A stretch of 64,000 nucleotides of DNA, taken from positions 25,395,868-25,459,867 of the forward strand of contig NW_027460291.1 in NCBI RefSeq assembly GCF_050947875.1, read 5' to 3'. This DNA comes from Dermacentor variabilis (lineage: Eukaryota; Arthropoda; Arachnida; Ixodida; Ixodidae). Below are positions 44,590 to 56,099 of this stretch, piece after piece. Under the pieces are notes generated by a model. The model had not been told where the DNA came from. It did not search any database and saw nothing but the letters and a program-made list of their open reading frames with translations. How positions within the stretch are numbered: position 1 is the stretch's first letter; the number at the start of each line of letters is the position of its first letter. Position numbers and translations under genes: made by a program.

Positions 44590-45180
44590 ATGAGCACTTC
44601 CTTGCATGATGTTGTCTTCTCCGTTATCTAGTGTCATAACTGGGGTTTGATCAAGTGCCGTTTATTGTATACCTGGGAATCCCGCTGTTTCTGCCAGTGC
44701 TTCTTCAGCTTGTCACGTAAGTATGGTTTAAGGTCCGTGGCTGAAAGGGGTATGTTTGTGGCGGTGGCGGTAAAAGAAAATGAGGTAGCGTTCTCGTCGG
44801 CAGCTTCGTTGCCATTTATGCCACTGTGCCCAGACACCCAGCAAATGATGCTGACTTGTTTATCGATATAAGCAGAGCAAACCAATGCATATAGTTAGTT
44901 GAGAAAATTTTCTTACGTTTTGGTATACTCATTAGAGCACGGACTATACTCAATGAGTCCGTTAAACACAATAGCCCTAGTGAAATTTGTTTTCTAATAT
45001 GTTTAGCTACAGAGAGGATCACGGATGCTTCCGCCATAAAAATACTGGTATACGGATTCAGTGTTCCGTGTATTAAAAAGGATGGTCCTAGAGCTGCGTA
45101 AGACTTCGAAGCATCTGTGTAAAATTCAGCACCGTAACACTGCACCTTAAGTTCAAGAAAATGCGAGTGTATATGTGACT
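44590..45180 (-). pseudogene. I-clade LINE: RNase H domain
   Basis: On the minus strand, AEFYTDASKSYAALG (first Asp) is followed by AEASVILSVAKHI (Glu), CLTDSLSIVRALMS (Asp) and, after a shift near 44880, CWVSGHSGINGNEAADENA (His and last Asp). The four acidic catalytic residues can all be placed. The RNase H domain at the C terminus of ORF2 is a mark of the I clade and relatives. Confidence 0.8.
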
Positions 45181-46580
45181 CAAGTGCTCGTTTTGATATT
45201 TCTAAGAAAGATATGTCACACTGAACAGTTTGCCACTACCAGGGCGGTGGGAGCCGAGTAGAAGCCATTAGGACATTCTCTAGAAGAGGGACTCCCGTTT
45301 CTTCCGACAGCGCTTCCGACTGGACTGACAGAGGAGGCCTGGTGGCTGGGCAGTTACGGAATAGCCTGGCCGCGGACAAGTCTTGAATAGTTGAATGGCA
45401 TGGGTGATCTACAGCTGATTTTAGTTTGAAGGCATACGAAAAGCTTAAGTGTGTCCTTAGAAGTATAGAGACCATTCATTAGATTCGGCGTACAGGCTTT
45501 TCACATGAATTGTCCTGAAGGCACCTGTAGCAAGGCGGATGCCTAAGTGGTGGATAGGATCTAGCATTTTAAGAGCACTAGGCCTAGTAGAATTATAGAC
45601 TATTGCTCCGTAGTCAAGGCGTGATTGTAATAGGCTTTTATACAAGCTAATTAGGCATCTCCTGTCGCTGCCCCAGGTAGTGCGTGACAAGAGCTGCAGT
45701 AGGTTGATAGTCTTAAAGCATCCTGCTCTAAGATACTTTAAGTGCGTGATAAAATTTAACTTGCAGTCTAAGATGATAAAGGTTTATGTTCACCGCTCAC
45801 TGAGAGCGGTCCTCCATTTAGAACTATTACGGGGTCTGGCAGTATACCTCTCTTGTTAGGGAACAGGACGCACGTACTTTTTTGGCCGCCTAGTTAAAAA
45901 CCGTTCTCGTCTGCCCACTTATACAATTTATTTAGCCTAAGCTGTACTTGGTCGCTCGCAGACGCTTAGATTAAATGATTTATAGTCTATCTGGATGTCA
46001 TCCACATTTAAAGAATAAAACATAGTACGTGGTATGATAGTGTGGATCGAATTCATTTTAACAATAAAAAGAGTGCAGCTCAGCACACTACCTTGTGTAA
46101 CACCAGCCTCTTGTGTAAAAAGAGGAGACAGAACGTTACCAACTCTTACATGGAACGTGCAATGGGAGAGGTAACCCTTAGTCACATTCAGTAAGTTGCC
46201 TCGGAATCTCATTCCAGACAGATCACGGAGGATTCCAAAGCGCCAAGTTGTGCCGTACGCCTTTTCCATATCTGTAAGCACTGACAATAAAAACTTTTTT
46301 GGACAAAAGCTTCCCGAATTTGTGCCTCAATACGTATCACATGATCAGTGGTTGATTGACCCTCGCAAAAGCCGCACTGGTATGGGTCAAGCAGTTTGTT
46401 CGATGCTAGGAAATGTAGTAGCTGGCGGTTTATCATTTTTTCGAAGACCTTGCAGAGGCAGCTTGTTAGTGCTATAGGCCGGTAACTCGAAACCGACAAT
46501 GGATGCTTGCCCTGTTTCAGAATAGTAATCATAATGACCTTTTTCCAGGAAGACGGGGCCTCGCCGGAAGACCATACATC
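45181..46580 (-). pseudogene. I-clade LINE: reverse transcriptase
   Basis: Blocks in order on the minus strand: SSYRPIALTSCLCKVFEKMI (46440-46500), YQCGFCEGQSTTDHVIRIE, a shift near 46290, MEKAYGTTWRFGILRDL (46200-46270), EAGVTQGSVLSCTLF (46070-46110) and YSLNVDDIQIDY (~45990, the catalytic box reading VDD). The thumb follows at 45457-45690 (SLLQSRLDYGAIVYNSTRPS). There are at least three frame breaks, so it is inactive. Confidence 0.85.
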
Positions 46581-47190
46581 GTTGTAGAGGGAAAAGAGGG
46601 CATTTTGTGTTTCAGAAGGCTGTTGCTTTAATATTTCATATATTATACGGCCGGATTCTGGGCCGATTTATAGCAGCTGTTTAGTGATGCCTGTAGCTCT
46701 GCTAAACAGAATGGCTCATTATATGCCTGGTATATTTTCCATTTTCCTTCCAGCTTCTGTCCTTCTATTCTGGCTTTCGATATTTAAATGTTCCAGGATA
46801 GTGCGCTGAGCTTAACGCATGTTCAGATTGTGCGCCCAGGAAGTTCACTTGGTCTTCCAAGCTATCGCCCTGCGTGTTTACTAAAGGGAGTGAATGCGTT
46901 TGTCGCCCTCTTGCCTCATTAACCCGGTTCCAGACTTTGGCCTCATCTGCATACGAGTTGATACCAGATAAGAACTTCTGCCAACTCTTTCTTCTGGCCT
47001 GTCGGCGCATTTTCTTGCCTTGTGACTTTATCTTCCTAAAATTTATAATATTCACCGTGGTGTAGCTTGTAGCAACCCCCACGTTTTGTTCTGTTTCCTA
47101 CGAGCGTTCCCACATTCGTTGTTCTACCACAAGACACGGCGTTGGCATGCCACACCATTTACTTCAGATATGAATTTCGAAGCGTTATCG
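46581..47190 (-). pseudogene. I-clade LINE: linker between endonuclease and RT
   Basis: The minus frame 46765-47082 carries Arg/Lys-rich sequence (MRRQARRKSWQKFLSGINSY) and VWNRVNEARGRQTHSLPLVN, as found between endonuclease and reverse transcriptase in this clade. No catalytic residues are expected. Confidence 0.65.
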
Positions 47191-47990
47191 ATTATGAAGG
47201 TGGTAAAATACTCCACAGCAACATTAATTCATAACGAAGACATGTGAGCCCATAAGATACCACTAGTACGAGTTGGAAATTTCTCCGGTCGACTGTACCA
47301 ACCTTCCACCGAGGAGCCTGTGGCGGAGATTCGTTTTCTTTGGATGTTCTCACTAGCATGGTGAAGTAGTCGCTCCCGTAAGCATTTTTGGTATTTTCCC
47401 ATTTAAGTTGAGACAATGTAGACGCAGAAACTTTACTAAGATCAATAGAAGAAAAGATTCTGTCTGGGAGACAGTAATGCGTAGGTTCGTTCTTATTCAG
47501 GAGACACGCACCAAAAGACAAAAGAAAATGTTCAACAAGACCAGTTCGCGCATTTGTACGAGAGTCGCCCCACAGGCTGCTGTGGGGATTGAAATCGTCA
47601 AGAACGAGATAAGGTCCTGGCAATTCATCTATAAAGGACTGAAATTCATGTTTCTTTAATTGGTAATGTGGGCCCTGCGAATCGAGCAAATGGTGTTAGG
47701 AGAAGAGCTCGAACTACCACTGTTTCAAGGGGCGCTCGTAGCTGTAAATCTTGACATACTACACTTTTGTGAATTACAATGGCAACACCGCCTGATAATG
47801 CTAGAGCATCATCACGATCTTTACGAGACGTAACATACTGTCGGAGAAAGTTTGTATGTTTGGATTTTAGGTGTGCCTGCTCTATACAGAGCGATATTGG
47901 ATTGTGTTCTTGGAGAATCTCTTGCACCTCATAGAGGTTGCATAATTTGTGCATCTATACTGAAAGTAAATTGGTGCTGTGTGTAGAAAA
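47191..47990 (-). pseudogene. I-clade LINE: endonuclease domain
   Basis: Two minus frames overlap. The N-terminal part reads LQEHNPISLCIEQAHLK (47820-47900) and SGGVAIVIHKSVVCQDL. The second half has YLVLDDFNPHSSLWGDSRTN, the GDFN motif with Gly changed to Asp, and DLSKVSASTLSQLKW near the domain end. A frameshift lies near 47660. Confidence 0.8.
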
Positions 47991-48604
47991 AAAGAAGTGT
48001 TGCTTAATTTACACAGCCCTTTTCAAGCCCTGTGACATGGTTAGTCCTTTCTGGAGCAGTCGAGATAGCCTCACCGCCCCTCAGGGGTTTAAAGCGTCGT
48101 CAGGATACATGTAGTGTCCATTGCCCCTTGTGAGGCGCCGGACACGCACTCTTGTGAGAGAGAGGTTCGGCGAGAGAGTCGCCTCTCGGAGGACGAGACC
48201 AGACCGGACGTTGATGGGGACGCCTTCGTATCTGAACTGCGCCGGCTGTGGGCAGTGCCAACAGGGGTCGGGAAGGGTGAAGCAGCCCTGACTGCGCCCA
48301 CCATGGGGGCTGCTGGCGGTCCTGTACGTTCGCTATGTCTAGCGCAGGCTGTCGCCGACAGCTGTGTGGTGCCGGGAACCCTAGGGTAACTGGGCCTGTT
48401 TAACTACTTCTTAACTGTTTCCACCCCGGGGGCAGGTGCCACAAGTGACAGCTCGCTGTGTGCGGGCTGGGCACTTGTCAGTGGCCGCTGTTACACTGGT
48501 CCCCGACGCGCCGCATCAGCATAAGGTGTGCTGTGGAAAGGTGGGCACCTCTTACGGGATTCCTTGAAAGAAATGTTTTATTTGATTTTTAGGGTGTTTA
48601 TGTT
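47991..48604 (-). other. I-clade LINE: ORF1 C-terminal and inter-ORF region
   Basis: GC-rich, Ser/Arg-rich reading in the minus frames (for example SSERRSLSRRTSL, 48150-48230), then a stop-rich stretch before the endonuclease. It fits the ORF1 tail plus spacer. Confidence 0.5.
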
Positions 48605-49370
48605 TTTTTTCCAGTTCGGACAGGAACATGAGTAGGCTGGGTGGCCCCTGCAGTTCACACACTGATGTGTGTTACCACATTTATTGAAGGGATGACCCTG
48701 GACGCGACACTTTCCACAGGTTATTTGACCACGACAGCTCTGCGAGCCATGGCCGAGGTTTTGGCATTGGAAGCACTGTCTACGGTTAGGGACATATGGT
48801 TGGACGGTAAACTTAATATATCCTGTTTAAATGGTTCACGGGAGAATGCTAGATGGAAATCTTAGGATAAGATGTTTGGTGGGGATTTTTTCGTTGTCCT
48901 GTGTGATGATGATACGTTTTACGTTGGTGACATGTTGATCTATCCACGCTTCTAGGAGTTCAGCTGCGGACAATTCTTTTAGGCCTGCTACTGATACTAT
49001 TCCCCGTGAGCTATTTATTGATCGGTGTGATGATGCGGAAATTGGTATGTTGCCAAACGCAGAGTTTCTCGTACTGATGTTTCTGAGGGACCTCAAGTAG
49101 GAGGTCTCCGCTAGCCATTTTAATCACTCTATAGTCGTGACCATATGGCTGCGGTTTTCGCAACTATGAATGGGGAAACGGATCTGGTCGGTTTTTCACA
49201 ATTATCACTGTGTACGACATGGAATTTCGGATAAGTATTTTTTGGTGGCTTGAAACATGCGTGCACTTCATCGGTGCGTTCCCTCTTTTGAGGGTGGCGA
49301 TCAAATATGCGGGCAAATGCTGGCGTTCCCACAGTAGTTTGGTTTATATTCGGCAGCAATGAAGGCCACC
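48605..49370 (-). pseudogene. I-clade LINE: ORF1 (gag-like) with three zinc knuckles
   Basis: The minus strand starts near 49359 (HACFKPPKNTYPKFHVVHSD). An RNA-binding part follows (FGNIPISASSHRSINSSRGI, ELLEAWIDQHVTNVKRIIIT, ~48880-49060). Then come three Cys/His knuckles between about 48620 and 48800: CFQCQNLGHGSQSC, CGKCRVQGHPFNKC and CVNCRGHPAYSCSC. This is the gag-like ORF1 of I/Jockey-type elements, which coats element RNA. At least two frame breaks are present. Confidence 0.85.
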
Positions 49371-51569
49371 CACCCCGAAGCCCAACTAGGGGACGCTGCA
49401 GAGCTTAATGCGTAAGGCTGCACGCGCCAATCGTACATTGCCACTATAACCTAATATATTATACCCAAGGAAAGGCACCTACACAAGGTTAACCCAAGCC
49501 GCCTATGAAAATGAGGAAATGAGGGAAGTGAACAGAAGATAGAATGGTAAAAGGAACGAGATAGGAAAGAAAAAGATTCAAGAGATTGGGGGCCCCATTT
49601 CGAGTACCCCCATTGTATACAGTCTTAACGAAGACAGTATGTTCTGGGGCTCAGTGGTTATTTCTTTGTGTCCCAAGGCCTTCGCGCGTGGCTCTCTAAA
49701 ATAAATTTAGAACCGCATAAACTAGGAAGTGACTCTAGCAAAAATGAAAATGTGCGACTCTTGGTGAGAGTTGAGGTAAAATTAGACAGGTGAATGCGAA
49801 TATCCTTGACGCTCAGACTTCTGAAACAGCTCCACCTAAGGGGCATCCTATCTGAAGGGGTGTGGCTCTACGGCTACAAATTTATTTATGGTGGTTCGAA
49901 TTCACAGTTCTGCAGAGTATGGGTCTGCCAAATGGAACCGCAACAGAACCGAAAGCCGGAGCTGAACATTTATATTTAGCTAAACCGAAACCGAAGCAAA
50001 CCAATATTTTTTGCGCCATCTTGGAACCAAATCGGAACTTTTTTTAAAGAACCACTCGGAACCCGGTCGACGTCAGGTGGAGCCAAGAGTTGTATTTCCT
50101 AGAATTCCACGAGAGCAGGCTTGCGTCAGCCAGGGGCAGCGTGCGGTGTGGTACTATGCAGGACTCTGCACTCTCCCATTCTAGTACACTCTAGTGTTGC
50201 CTCGGAACCACTCATGCTGCTAGCCACAGTGGTCTTATAGGATCACTCAACTGCACGCATTGTCTGCTAAACTATGCACTTTGCGCACAGACGGCGCGCT
50301 AATCCAGGCAGGCCATCGCCGACGATGCGTCGTCGGGGAGTACACTGCTTGTACTCGGGACACCCGCTGTCGTCACGCACAGTAGCGCGTTTGTGTCCCT
50401 GTCCTATACGCATCTTGTAGTTTTTACAGTACCTTCAGTGACTGCTCCTGTAGCACGATTTCAACTTTATAAAAATTTTCCACAGCGAAGTGCAGACCGT
50501 GACGACTCAATAAAGTACGAATGAGAGCGTAATTTGTTTCCCGCTGCTCCGCTGTGAACGGGCGATATCGCAAATATATGTAAATATATGCTCTCTGTAG
50601 AGCTTTCAGGTGGCGATCCTGTTTGTTTGTGAAGCAGATTACGCGACTTCCCTGAAGAAAGCCAGACTTATACATGTGTCGTTATGGAATGCTCTAAAAA
50701 GTTGTAATCGTCCTTATTTGAGTAGTTGAGTAACTATATTGCAGCAGGAAGTATTTGGAAAGGTTGGTTAGTTATGAATATGCACTTTTGTGAAATGACA
50801 ATACGTATCCTCTAAACACTTGGCGACTTGTCTCGTTTTTACAGAAAAAATGTGCAGGTAATACTGCATGGACAGTTAAGCGTTAGATGCGGTGTCTTGC
50901 TTCATTATTTGCGGTACAATGTAGAGAGCGAGGGCGAGTAAATTTAATGGACTACATGCGGAAGTGTGTTGCGTCGTGCATCTTTAGCGCTATTTGATAG
51001 TTGCAGAACCCGCTACTACAGCCTGGTGCCATCATTCATCTAACGTGCAAAAATTAACTATTTCCTCTTTTGTTGTAGCCGTCTTACCACTTAATACAAC
51101 TTGTACGTGAAGCTACGCGGGGAAATGGAATTCTTGAACAAATCCTAACCTGCTCAAAAGTCGCAATAAGTCAAACCGCGGTTTCTTGGCTTATGTTTTG
51201 CTTGCAAGGGTGTCTGTGCACGCCGCATATGCCATTATTTCCTCTTTCACTCTGCGCTTCAATTACGCACGGTATAAGTTGGTCTTCTGCAACCACTACA
51301 GTGATGATTATGATCAAGATGTATTGGCATTGCCTGTGAAACAGGGTTATGACAAAGAGTCATTCAGCTTGCTTGCTTGAGTTAATCAGGTACGCTATAC
51401 ATTCTTTTCATTCTGACATTGTTCCGTACATCTCCTTAATATTTTTCTCTACCTGAAAACTTCGTTATCCACCTTGTACTGCTATCTAGGCCTGTAAGTA
51501 ACTGGTCCTATCAGTCACTTCCCAGCTTTTTCTTTCCAACAATAATCAAAATGTCTCTTGCTTATCTAG
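49371..51569. other. Spacer with no recognised gene
   Basis: The I-clade 5' end probably lies near 49420 (GCTCTGCAGCGTCCCC on the minus strand). At 49925-50070 there is an irregular GAACCGAAA/GGAACC repeat. The rest, including several TG-rich and AT-rich stretches, has only short chance frames. Confidence 0.35.
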
Positions 51570-53280
51570 GCTGCTGACTGGTTGATGCTTTCATCTCCCT
51601 TAAATCGAAGCACTTTTGCAAGGTGTACGTTACCTGTGGGTCTCACTGGCGAATTCCTTCGCATTCCATTAGGGTATACTGAATGGCCTCGGGATTTTTC
51701 TTGCAGCATACACATGCCACATCTTGTTGCGAGTATTGCCTCCGGTATATTTTTTCCCCATAGGCAACCAGCTCGAGCTCAAATGGCAAGACACTGCCCT
51801 CTATGTTATTATACAGGTTTTCCGCATTTCTTCCCAATCTTGGAAATCTGCAAGCTGTTCTTGTTTCAATTATGTACAACCAGTGTGCTGTGTCTGTTTT
51901 GCTCACTTTCTTTTTGATGGCTCCTGCTTGTTTATTTAAACTTTGAATTACCCTTTGCTTGGTTGCCAACTTTCTTGACCTCTCTTTTCCATTCATTTTT
52001 CCATTTTCCGGTACTCTGGACAGTGCACCATTTTAGAACTAATTACAGCCCACAAATGCTAAAAAACAACTTACCAAGGCTTTTAAAGGCTTACAAAAAA
52101 TCTGGAATTGATATATGTGCCCTTACCCCATCAGAATTTCATCGACTTAATCAGCGGGACTATTATTCATGTTTACACGGTCAGCTATTCCAGAACTGCA
52201 GATTAGATGAGTGTACAGCTTTTTGTTCACATTTATATTACATATATATGTGTATATATATATGTTTTTTTTCATCTCTCATGTGTGAAACGTTTTGTAA
52301 CTTCACTATGCACAACTACTCACTTTTCACTTAGTGCTTCTCATGCATTCTTGCAAACTGTGTATTTTTGTATTGTTAAAAACACGCGGCAGCTCCGCAC
52401 TGCCCATGTCTTGTGGTCGTAGGGGGCAGGGTGTGTTTTCAAGCTGCGCTTGCAGCTTTTCTTCCCTGTCTTCCCCGATCCGTTGAAAATAAATATATAT
52501 TCAATATTTAATAATCTGTGCCCATGCTTTTCAGGTACGAATACTTGCACACTTAGGCCGCCCTTTCGTTTTGATCCGTGTTCCTCGATCTTTTTTTCAA
52601 AACTAATTTTCTTCGGCGTTTCTCTGATTTCCTAAGAGGCCCCATACCTGTCAACCTGCACTGCCTCATTTGTGGGTTTAGCCTTTAGCGCATTTATGTT
52701 AGCTCCTAAAGCCAACAGGCCTACCGATTTTTGGCTAACTTCGAATCTCGACAAGATATCTGACCTTTAGCACAGAATTGCACTTGGCAACGTTATCGCT
52801 CGCACTATTACTCGTTTCCTCATTCATTGCACCACCACACATCTATTACAGCCCCAATGTCCTTTGTGTTTAGTTATTGCTACGTTTCGCTTACCCTTTA
52901 CTTTCGTATTACCTTGATGGGCGCTTGAGTAAGTTTTTTCTTCGTTTATATATATATATAGCGAGGTATTTATAGTGCTTGTCTATGTGTATGACTTGAT
53001 GTTGAATTGACACCACGTAATCACTCGTCTCTTCATTACAGTCATAAGTCCGAATTTTTCCGTGCAGAACTTAAGACCTGCATTGGTCGCTGCGTTGCCA
53101 GACATATTCGCAAGTGTCTGTAAATATGTTGCTTTGTCCGCTGTTGCACTTTGTCGTCCGCATAGATCTGTACGGCGACCTCCTGTTGCACTATTTGCCA
53201 ATTACGCACGTAGGATAAAATAAAACCCAAATTCACTATTTTGCAGTTGTCTTTATATGTGCTTAACATAAAGTGGGAAC
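51570..53280 (-). mobile_element. LINE with YADD box, interrupted
   Basis: Minus frames at 52983-53269 carry IVNLGFILSYVRNWQIVQQ and the catalytic box IYADDKV, followed by LANMSGNAATNAGLKFCTEK. Further 3', at 51643-51996, is VIQSLNKQAGAIKKKVSKTD, TARHWLY-like and ETRTACRFPRLGRNAENLYN, and a Cys-rich end (CVCCKKNPEAIQYTLMECEG). The two parts are separated by the plus-strand LINE end at 52010-52525. The family was not determined. Confidence 0.6.
52010..52525 (+). mobile_element. LINE 3' end inserted in another LINE
   Basis: The frame TNYSPQMLKNNLPRLLKAY...GIDICALTPSEFHRLNQRD (52040-52160) parallels the LINE end at 41760. A (TA)-rich stretch at 52237-52262 and an AATAAATATATATTCAATAT tail (52487-52506) follow. 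It is 5'-truncated and has opposite orientation to its host LINE. Confidence 0.5.
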
Positions 53281-54308
53281 AGCAATGGAGACAGAAGACA
53301 TTCTTGCTTCAGTTCTTGCTGAATTTTCTCCTTTTCATCACATTTTCAGCCTTCCCATACAATTCGTACTGGTTTGTCTCTATATATGTCGCTTAACAGC
53401 TCCACGAAATCATCATCTAGGTCTTAATGCTCGAGAATATCCCATAAGGATTCTGTGTCTACGTTTTGTATGCTCGTTTAACAGCTAAAATTGCTCTCCA
53501 TAAAGGTCTAATCTGAGCTATTTCTATGCACCCTTAGTACACGGATATTATCCTCTAATCGTCATCCTGCCCTGAACGCATTCTGCTGTGCCCCCAGTAC
53601 ATCATTGTTCGCCAGCCACTTCGACGGTTCTAATTCTCCGAACGCGCACCGGTTTGTATTACCTTCATCCTGTCGTCTAAAGCATTCAACGTGGCTTCAA
53701 CCATTGCACCAACGTGCGCATGAATGATGCCACTCGACAACCAGACCCCGATTTTTTTTTCGCCGCCTAGGGGAACGCTTCTTAACAAATCATAAACCAA
53801 GAAGTACCAGTTTCATGTAGTACTCCCTCTGATAAGTCAATAAAGAGAAATTATATTTATACTGTATTTGTAAATCAACCTTCTACAGTACGAAAAACGG
53901 TTCGCAATAGTTCTACAGAATGCACAACTCAACTCGTCTCTGGAAATGCACCATGAGTTTCCTCACCAAGGGGAGGCACGACAATGTTTTTTTTTCCGAA
54001 CTCGTTCCGATAGGTGCGGAAAGGTTCGAACAGTATAAGACTGTTATAAGTTCCTCTGCAGAGCTCACACAATTGAACCAAACAGTGTGAGCACGAACAC
54101 GAACTCCACCCGAAAAGTTTCATTCCGCATCCTGGCTTTATCATCCCTCATATCATAATGCGGGCGGCAACTTATTCTAAAATGTTCAGTCCTAGCGAAA
54201 TTCTTTCTGTTGTCGGCGCTGACGATGGAAAACGACATTAGTAAAAAATAATTAATTAAAGGCACCATATACACGTTGGAACGTAGGCTCTTTTTGCCCG
54301 CAAACTCG
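53281..54308. other. Intronic spacer
   Basis: Within the large SLC22 intron. A (TA)n stretch lies at 52945-52960 just before it. No gene is recognised. Confidence 0.35.
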
Positions 54309-54529
54309 CCATGGTTGCTTAGTGTCTATGGTGTTGGGCTCTTAAGCATGAGGTCGTGGGACCGAATCGCGGTCACGGCGGCCGCATTTCGACGTGGGCA
54401 AAATGCTTAAACACCCGTGTACTTAGATTTAGGTGCGCGGAACAGAACCTCTGATGGTCAAAATTTACGGAGTCCCTGATAATGGCGTGCCCCATAATCA
54501 GATTGCGGTTTTGTCACGTAAAACGTAGG
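54309..54529 (+). mobile_element. Ruka SINE, old diverged copy
   Basis: Head, B box (GGACCGAATCG), GGCCGCATTTCGA and CACCCGTGTACTTAGATTTA are all recognisable, with many substitutions. No target duplication was found. It lies 200 bp from the SLC22 exon, in its intron. Confidence 0.85.
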
Positions 54530-54727
54530 AAATTTGTTTAATTTTTGCTCGAGCTAGCGACCAGCTGTGAAATCGAGTTTAGAGAGTTTCGCGACGAACT
54601 CTGTGGTGCGCGCCTCGCATACGTGATGGGGAGGATTATTGGACTCGAGGGCTCGTGATGTCAAAACCTTAGATCGCCGACGCTGACAACTGCGTTTGCA
54701 GCGCTACACGACACTACTCCTACTCAC

Positions 54728-54957
54728 CAACTCTTTCGTAAATGGTGCCACAATGGCGCCCACTCGGCTGGTGGTCACTGTCCAACCCGTGGCCAGCGTC
54801 CTAACCTGGGTTGGGTACAGTTCTGATATCTGAACGAAGTTCACAGCACCGGCACAGGAGTTGAAGAGCTTCGTCATGAGCATAAACAAGAGCTGCAGCC
54901 ACCAGATGTCTGCGCACAAGAAAATGAGGCGTAGTAACGTGAGAAGGTTGGCAGACG
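54728..54957 (-). CDS. SLC22-type transporter, third-from-last exon
   Basis: A 230 bp exon with a long T-rich acceptor (ending TTATTTTTAG on the minus strand, 54958-54990) and the donor GAGTTG|GTGAGT. It encodes about 76 residues. These cover transmembrane helices 9-11 (LTLLRLIFLCADIWWLQLLF), then NFVQISELYPTQVRTLATGW and TSRVGAIVAPFTKEL. The motif ELYPT-x-VR...RVGAI-APF is the signature between helices 10 and 11 of SLC22 proteins, plasma-membrane carriers of organic cations, carnitine or anions. The substrate cannot be told. Phase 0 at its end fits 42883. Upstream exons were not recognised in the rest of the window. Confidence 0.82.
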
Positions 54958-55674
54958 CTAAAAATAATGAAACCAAAGAACAAAAAAAAAAAAACACGGA
55001 GATATCAATAAAGTACAGCAAGCAATCTGTAACGATAAGAAAAAGCACAGTTATTCACACGCAAATGATAATTCATTTCTGAATGTTTTAGGAAACTTGG
55101 GTTAAGCTCGATTTCTCTGCGAAAGTACCGCGGGAGTGCATATTTTATAGAAAGGCTGATCTTAAAGAATATCGGTTAGGCCGAACATCTCCGAACAGCA
55201 TTCATGGGTTGACCTGCTGGCAGAACGCCACCGTACGCTGCCCCAACCTCTTGAACGCAGTGCTGCCGCTGCTCTGCATTGCCAGAACAGTAATAATGCT
55301 GGCAGAACGTTCTTCCGAATAAAGCGCTGACAAGTATAGAACGGATACATAAATAATCAAACTCAAATGATAATGCGCGTAAACATGGCCTTGCAATTAT
55401 GTGCACTGCTTATCTTGCAAAGCATGTCCATGTGCACGCTTGGTCGAGCTCTTCTTTTTCCTTTGTTAAAAAAGTTGCTGAACAAATAAGGCAAGGGACC
55501 GTCAAGGACGCCTCCATTTTTGTGCACGTGTTCGTTTTAAAACTGCTTAAAATACCTCTCGACCAAAATGTTCGCACATAAGAATATCATGACTTTCGAG
55601 CAGCTCTCTTCGTCGGCATATGCTTCTGCGAACGATTTCCCTAGTTTAAATACCACGTTTGTGGTCAAAAGAAC
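54958..55674. other. Upstream intron region of SLC22 gene
   Basis: The minus frame at 55200-55320 (SIITVLAMQSSGSTAFKRLG) has splice-like edges and could be a further exon, but the match to SLC22 helices 8-9 is too weak to claim. Confidence 0.3.
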
Positions 55675-55866
55675 GCATCATGTAACCGCACAAAAACAAG
55701 GGACAAAGAAGGAACACACAAGACAGGCGCGGAACTTCAACTTGAAGTTGAAGGTTGATGTTCCGCGCCTGTCTTGTGTGTTCCTTCCTTGACCCTTGTT
55801 TTTGTGCGGTTACATGATGCATTCCAATAACGACCACCAACTAGCCCGCTTATCCCTGTTAAATAT
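55675..55866 (-). mobile_element. Snap-back foldback element, copy D
   Basis: A 192 bp element flanked by an 11 bp direct repeat, GTCAAAAGAAC (55664-55674 and 55867-55877). On the minus strand a leader precedes GGGCTAGTTGGTGGTC. The hairpin that follows pairs ~75 bp on each side around TTCAACTTGAAGTTGAA (about 55737-55753). Stem words include ACACACAAGACAGGCGCGG. The element ends at the end of the second arm (GCATCATGTAACC). Confidence 0.75.
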
Positions 55867-56009
55867 GTCAAAAGAACACAAGCCTTTTATTTACCCGTGG
55901 TAGTCGCTTGAAAATTGTCACAAGTTTCCGAGATGTTCGGCTGCTAGCCAACCAAAATTCCAACTTCTGCCCGGTTTTCCTCCTTAAAAAACATCGGACT
56001 ATAAGCCCC

Positions 56010-56012
<3 letters not shown>

Positions 56013-56095
<83 letters not shown>
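56013..56095. repeat. (TA)n microsatellite, about 41 units
   Basis: Uninterrupted AT/TA alternation. Ile-Tyr frames across it are artefacts. Length is likely to vary between individuals. Confidence 0.95.

Positions 56096-56099
<4 letters not shown>

Noticed and set aside
46874..47659. Plus-strand frames in the I-clade LINE
   Set aside because: Antisense shadows of the minus-strand element.
53929..54144. Possible next SLC22 exon with PPLGEETHGAFPETS
   Set aside because: No splice edges and the wrong order; the exon at 42747 has the true LPET...LPDT sequence and fits in phase.
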